Shown: one piece after another, positions 58,808 through 64,000 of the stretch
Position numbering within the stretch: position 1 is the stretch's first letter
Layout of the letters: each line of letters opens with the position of its first letter
Source of the DNA: Linanthus parryae
Taxonomy: Eukaryota; Streptophyta; Magnoliopsida; Ericales; Polemoniaceae
Direction: 5' to 3'
DNA length: 64,000 nucleotides
Assembly: GCA_023055425.1 (NCBI GenBank)
Contig: JALGPY010000014.1
Location: forward strand, 14,468,501 to 14,532,500
Program-made: the position numbers and the translations under genes
Notes under the pieces: model-generated
Told to the model about the DNA's origin: nothing
The model's input: only the letters and a program-made list of their open reading frames with translations
Database searches by the model: none

Positions 58808-61309
58808 GTAGTCGAGATACCGGCTTCAACGAATCCATTGAACTTGGATGAAGCGCATCTTAGCGAGGCAGTGTGGTTCACCGAGATGGCGGATGAGCAA
58901 ACGCCGGGACCATTCAACCCTACTCCTTTGCCTCTGTGGGAGGACATCAAGGACCAGTCACCCGCGGGAGTGATGGTGACAAGAGAAGATACCAAGGAAA
59001 AGCCGCCTACACGCGAAGAGGCGCCGCGTATCGCATACCATCGAAAGAATGTGTATACCCTGAAGAGAATCGCAAAGCATGACCCCGAGGGCAAGGAGAT
59101 AGAGAGCTTCTACGCCAATGGGAAGAAGTGCTATCGCATATGAAGGTGCGCGGGGATATCCTCTCACGAGCATGGGGATATCCCTGGGCAAATCAATCAA
59201 ATCGAGCAAATTGCGCTAACAGAAGAGCCAATGCAGAGCACTCCAGATGAGAAGCTCAAAGAAGCGCCTGAATGCATGGAAGATAGGCCCAGACCACAAA
59301 AGCAAGAACTAAAGGAAGTGTTCCTCAGCCCGAACGAGGAAAAGAAAAGACCAGTCTTTCTAAGTGCGGACCTCACAAGCGAGGAGGAGCAAGGACTGCT
59401 ACAACTTCTAACCGAATACAAGGACGTGTTCGCATGGGAGTACGATGAGATGCCGGGACTGGATACAAGCATCACTATGCACCGCTTAGACATCACTCCA
59501 GGGTCTAAGCCGGTAAAGCAGAGCACAAGGAGCTTCAGGCCGGAGCTTAACGTGAAAATTAAGCAGGAGATTGTCAAACTCCTGGATGCCAAATTCATAG
59601 AGCCAAATCGTCATCCCACATGGCTGGCAAACATCGTGCCAGTGGTGAAGAAGAACGGACAGCTCCTCATCTGCGTGGACTTCTGAGATCTCAATCGCTT
59701 CTGCCCCAAGGACGATTTTCCACTGCCCAACATCGATTTGCTTATCGATTCAACAGCGGGCCATCGCATGTTCAGTTTCATGGACGGCTTCAGCGGGTAC
59801 AACCAGATCAAGATGGACCCTGAGGACGCGAGGAAGACTGCATTCATCACTCCGGTGGGGGTGTTCAATTACACGGTGATGCCTTTCGGTCTCAAAAACG
59901 CGGGTGCAACCTATCAGCGCGCCATGATGGCTCTGTTCCACGACATGATGCATAAAGAAGTGGAATTCTATGTGGATGACCTGGTGGTTAAATCCAAGCA
60001 CGAAGCAGATCACCTCGCGGATCTACGGAAGGTGTTCAATAGATGTAAACGCTTTCAACTAAAGATGAACCCCATGAAATGCGCATTTGGGGTAACATCA
60101 GGGAAGTTCTTGGGATGCGTAGTTCATCGCCAAGGAATCGAGCCTGACCCTGCAAAAGTATCAGCCATAACCGGCATGACGCCGCCCCATAACCAGAGTG
60201 CCTTGAAGACATTTTTAGGAAAGCTATCCTATCTGCGGAGATTCATCCCAGCGATTGCCGAAATCACATGCTGTTTTAGTACTCTTCTCAAGAAGGACGC
60301 CGTGTACAACTGGGCTCCGGAGCACGAAGCTGCATTCGAAAAGCTGAAGGATTTGCTGACGTCCTCAAAAATAATGATCGCACCTCAACTGGGATCACCG
60401 CTTCTGCTATATCTGACATCAACAAGGAGATCCATAGGAGCACTCTTGGCTCAGGAGTACGAAGGCCAGGAAAGGCCTATCTACTACATCTCTCGCATCG
60501 TGCAACCTGCTGAATCGAGGTACACAGACATCGAACGTCATTGCCTTGCTTTGTTCTTTGTAATAGAGAAATTGAAACACTACTTCGCATCGCATAAAGT
60601 AGTGGTCACCAAAAGCGATCCTATACGATATATGCTAACTCACACTACTCCCGGCGGGAGATTGGCAAAATGGTACATGACCATCTCTCAATATGATATC
60701 ACATGCGTGAGACCGCGAGCGATCAAGTCGCAGGCGGTAGCGGATCTGTTGGCACAGTTCCCCGACAACAGCCACGAGCCCGTGATCGAGGAGGAGCTCG
60801 AAGGACCTGAAATCTATGCAATAGGCGTGCCTTATTGGACGCTCCATTTCGACGGGTCATCGACAAGAAAAGGCGGAGGCATTGGAATAGTATTGACTAA
60901 GCCGGATGGGGAAGTCATACAGATGTCCGCAAAGCTCGATTTTGCAGTCACCAACAACGAGGCAGAATATGAAGCCCTCATAGCGGGGCTGCGCGCAGCA
61001 AAAGCTTTGGAAGTGAGCAATCTGACGGTCATGGGAGACTCCAAGTTGATCGTCAAGCAAGCCTCGGGCGAATACGGATTGAAGGAGATTAACCTTCTGT
61101 CTTACCGCACCCTAGTACAGAAGCTGGTACAACAATTCTGCGATGTGAGGTACGAGCACAAGCCCCGAGCAGACAACAGGCATGCAGATGCTTTGGCTAC
61201 CTTGGGATCCAAGGTCAGTACAGACAAATGTCCCGCAAAGATCTCCATCGAAGTGCGAGCGTCATCAGCGTTGACGGAAGACGCGTACGACGAGGAACAT
61301 ATGGATGAC
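58808..61309 (+). pseudogene. Gypsy reverse transcriptase and two RNase H domains
   Basis: Same frame as gag. RT begins near 59400 (KDVFAWEYDEMPGLD), passes WLANIVPVVKKNG and CVDF, then a TGA at 59684-59686 in place of the usual arginine, and continues with DDFPLPNID, FMDGFSGYNQI, FGLKNAGATYQR and YVDDLVVKS. A first RNase H (RRSIGALLAQE, YTDIERHCLAL) covers about 60420-60770. A second RNase H of the archaeal type (LHFDGSSTRKGGGIGIVL, NNEAEYEALIAGL, GDSKLIVKQ, ADALATLGS) covers about 60838-61210. An earlier stop (TGA) is at 59141-59143. Catalytic residues visible in RT and the second RNase H are kept. Confidence 0.88.
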
Positions 61310-62878
61310 ACGGATTGGAGAAAAGAAATCCTACAAGCTATCGCAGAAGGCACAAGCAGTGAAAGCTGGGCGCTCACCAAGGGGTACTGCATACATGATA
61401 ACACCCTTTATTACAAGGGTCCCGGCGGAATACTCATGCGATGCGTCTCCGAGCGAGAGGGACAACTGCTGTTAGAAAATATTCACCAACATGCTTGCGG
61501 AGAAAGCGAGGTGTCAATCTACAGGAAGGCTCAGAGATATGGCATTCATTGGCCAGACATGTCAACAGCCGCAGCCCTGATACAAGGGAAGTGCGAGAGT
61601 TGCGCACTAATCAAAGATTCTGTACTCATCGCTCTGACTGATGATGACACAGATTGGAGGAAGCCACTCTTTGATTTTCTCACCCAAGGCATCGTGCCTG
61701 AATCGAGAAAAGAAGTCGAGAAATTGAAGAGGAAAGCATATCGATATGTAGTACAAGAAAATTTGCTTTGGCGAAGAGGTCACGAGGGCAACTTGTTGCG
61801 ATGTCTAGACGGCAGAGAAGCACAAGAAGTCATGGACCTTTCTCATCAGGTGGAACACCAAGGAGGTGCGAAATTATGCAGGCAGCTCCTCTCAATCGGA
61901 TATTTCTAGCCCACGATGGAGGTCGATTGCCGCACCAAAGTACGACGCTGCCAGGAGTGTCAATTCAAAGGAAACCTAGTGCACGCTCCTGCCGTGGATC
62001 TACATGCATTAGGGACGCCATGGCCATTTCACACATGGGCTCTAGACTTCATCGGTCCCATCCGACCAACGTCACACGGGAATCATTTTATTCTCACTGC
62101 AACTGAGCTATTCACCAAATGGGTGGAGGCAATACCACTGAAGACGACAAATTCGCTAAGTGTGGTCAACTTCATCCAGGAAAACATCATATGCAGGTTC
62201 GGAATCCCAAACACCATTCTTTCAGATAACGGTACTCCCTTTGTTAATCGCCAGGTAGCTGCGAAACTACCGGAGTACAATATCAGGCAGATATGTTCTA
62301 CCCCTTATTACCCGAAGGGAAATGGACAAGCCGAAGCGACCAACAAAACGCTGTTGAGAATTTTGAGCAAGATGGTCGCAGATGACCACAAGAAGTGGAC
62401 CGACTCTCTAAGCATAGCTCTGTGGGCCTACCAAACTTCTCCAAGGACACCCACGGGGGCCTCGCCATTCCTACTATGTTATGGGGCCGAAGCTGTGGTA
62501 CCTACGGAGGTGAGAGTTAATTCGGCAAGGCTAGCCTTCCACACGCTCTACGAAAATCAACGCGATCATGACTTAGTCTTGCTGGAGGAAAGGCGAGAAC
62601 AAGACAAAAGGACCAACAAGCGATATCAAGAAAGGATTGCTCGCGCTTACAATAAGACGGTCTAGCGAAGAGATTTCGCAGTTGGAGACTTGGTCCTGCG
62701 CGCATCTGACCACTGCATGCGAGAAGCGGCTCACCCAAAGTTCGCAGCCAATTGGGAAGGACCCTTCGAAGTCATAGAAGTCTTCGACAGTGGCTACTGC
62801 AGCATACGAAGGTTGCACGGCACAACCTCAACCCCGAGTTCAGTCAACATGCGCTGGATAAAGAAGTACTATCCCTGA
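61310..62878 (+). pseudogene. Gypsy integrase with duplicated N-terminal zinc region
   Basis: Two successive copies of the integrase N-terminal region start with DTDWRK (61310 and 61648). The first has KCESC but has lost the second zinc-binding histidine (GESEV where relatives have GNHxG). The second keeps both histidines (SHQVEHQGG) and CQEC. The catalytic core keeps D, D and E (WALDFIGPI, LSDNGTPF, GNGQAEATNK). The C-terminal part (GPFEVIEVFDSGYCSIRRL) ends at 62878. Stops at 61907-61909 (TAG for Trp) and 62663-62665 (TAG, probably for Gln) interrupt an otherwise unbroken frame. Confidence 0.85.
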
Positions 62879-63060
62879 CTTCTCTCATTTCATGCGTTTT
62901 ATTATAATGTCGCTTAATCTCTTGTATGGCTACGATTTACACAATCTCCTCTCCCATATGAGAGGATTGTAATCTTATCTCTCCCATATGAGAGCATTAT
63001 AATAAAGAAATTCTCCCGAATGAGAAACTTCATACTTCTGGATGTCAATTTTGCTTCATT
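62879..63060 (+). other. 3' untranslated region with short palindromes
   Basis: Three related motifs CTCCCATATGAGAG, CTCCCATATGAGAG and CTCCCGAATGAGAA (about 62951, 62983, 63013), each able to form a small stem. Confidence 0.6.
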
Positions 63061-63084
63061 ATAGTTTGTTATAACTGTTAACAA

Positions 63085-63870
63085 TGGGTCATCCGCTACA
63101 ATAGCAATCTGCCAAATGCGATCTTAATTGATCATCTAAGCCTATCTGTTACGATAGCAGCCTATGAAAATGCGATCTTAATTGATCATCTAAGCCTATC
63201 TGTTACGATAGCAGCCTCTGCACATGCGATCTTAATTGATCATCTAAGCCTATCTGTTACGATAGCAGCCTATGCAAATGCGATCTGAATTGATCATCTA
63301 AGCCTATCTGTTACGATAGCAGCCTATGCAAATGCGATCTTAATTGATCATTCAAGCCTATCTGTTACGATAGCAGCCTACGCAAATGCGATCTTAATTG
63401 ATCATTCAAGCCTATCTATTACGATAGCAGCCTACGCCAATGCGATCTTAATTGATCATTCAAGCCTATCTGTTACGATAGCAGCCTATGCAAATGCGAT
63501 CTTAATTGATCATTCAAGCCTATCTGTTACGATAGCAGCCTATGCAAATGCGATCTTAATTGATCTTCTAAAGCCTATCTGTTACGATAGCAACTCATGC
63601 GAAAAACGATCTTAATTGATCTTCTAAAGCCTATCTATTACGATAGCAACTCATACGAAAAACGATCTTAATTGATCTAGTAAAGCCTATCCGCCACGAT
63701 AGCAATTCGCACGAAGAACGATCTTAATTGATCTACTAAAGACTATCTGCTACGATAGCAATATTGTGAAAATGATCTTAAGTGATCTACAAAGGTCTAT
63801 CTGATATGATAGCACGTGCATCAAAGGCTAATCACAAGCCCATCTGCCAAGATGGCACAGCTGCGAAAAT
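63085..63870 (+). repeat. Tandem repeat of a 54-bp unit, about 14 copies
   Basis: The unit contains CTATCTGTTACGATAG (a 5-bp stem) followed by GCGATCTTAATTGATC. Copies at the left and centre are nearly identical; those to the right (from about 63570) drift to 55-60 bp and lose similarity. It lies in the 3' untranslated region of the Tat Gypsy element, where tandem arrays are known in this lineage. Confidence 0.9.
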
Positions 63871-64000
63871 ATGATCTCGAACGATCTAGTGAAACGTCTG
63901 CGAATTCACATGGCAGATGCGAAACCATTACATAGCATTATGCAAGGCGAAATATGCCAAAACGCATGCGAAATTGTATTTTGTTGTAACAAGGCAGCAG
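63871..64000 (+). other. End of window inside the Gypsy 3' region
   Basis: No LTR start or polypurine tract is recognised before the window ends; the 3' LTR should follow. Confidence 0.5.

Larger units (their letters stand above)
47937..64000 (+). mobile_element. Tat-type Gypsy retrotransposon, split by a Copia; right end outside the window
   Basis: Order: LTR-like region (about 47937-48535), a likely primer site (TTGGTGAACCCGACG at about 48538-48553), gag-protease-RT-RNase H-second RNase H-integrase in one plus-strand frame from 48576 to 62878 (skipping the Copia at 49719-57995), then a 3' untranslated region with tandem repeats to 63870. The 3' LTR is not reached. The second, archaeal-type RNase H marks the Tat lineage (Ogre/Retand/Tat relatives). 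The left edge is uncertain because the other LTR is not available for comparison. Confidence 0.85.

Noticed and set aside
59197..59598. Minus-strand frames inside the Gypsy pol region
   Set aside because: Antisense shadows of the RT reading frame.
63085..63870. Regularly spaced repeats that could suggest a CRISPR-like array
   Set aside because: The whole 54-bp unit is repeated without unique spacers, and it lies in the 3' region of a plant retrotransposon.

Overview
This looks like a repeat-rich, AT-rich stretch of an angiosperm nuclear genome, probably a eudicot. The genes have GT-AG introns, the zinc-finger proteins belong to the plant DC1 (cysteine/histidine-rich C1) family, and about three quarters of the window is plant-type transposable elements. 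The species cannot be named from the sequence.

Host genes. Two three-exon DC1 paralogues lie head to head. Gene A (7199-10713, minus) is fully open. Gene B (33055-36661, plus) has the same exon structure and splice phases but carries a 1-nt insertion near its start and an in-frame stop in exon 1. Gene-sized debris of the last exon occurs three more times (4.3-5.1, 5.2-6.5 and 37.6-38.8 kb). Without the two large transposon blocks the pair would be about 1.9 kb apart. Two small unrecognised ORFs (42796-43203 and 47541-47936) sit in a 39-47.5 kb zone of diverged segmental duplications. That zone also holds two related hairpins.

Transposons, left to right: a hAT-like end (1-100); foldback elements near 2.85-3.31 kb; a 484-bp hAT MITE with a perfect 8-bp target duplication (5444-5927); a decayed plus-strand Copia (11687-25495, target duplication AGTCA) whose 3' LTR is split by a minus-strand Copia with a decayed interior (17400-25293); a Stowaway-like TIR element (26114-32771) split by a young Copia with one intact gag-pol frame (26442-32078); a 340-bp Mutator-type MITE in intron 2 of gene B (35329-35668); a solo LTR (37714-38282); one end of a CACTA element (from 38777); a 5'-truncated L1-type LINE (43496-45684); and a Tat-type Gypsy element with two RNase H domains (about 47.9 kb to beyond the window). 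The Gypsy gag is split by another Copia with near-identical LTRs but a dead interior (49719-57995, target duplication AAAAG).

Most interesting points: (1) two diverged copies of a hairpin, about 20 bp of stem each, with three apparent compensatory base-pair changes, next to copies of the same small ORF family; (2) two Copia elements with young LTRs but broken coding regions, which suggests mobilisation in trans; (3) a Tat Gypsy frame of about 2,000 codons with no frameshift but five stops, all explainable by C-to-T changes at CG or CHG sites; (4) a possibly bidirectional DC1 gene pair pushed 22 kb apart by nested insertions.
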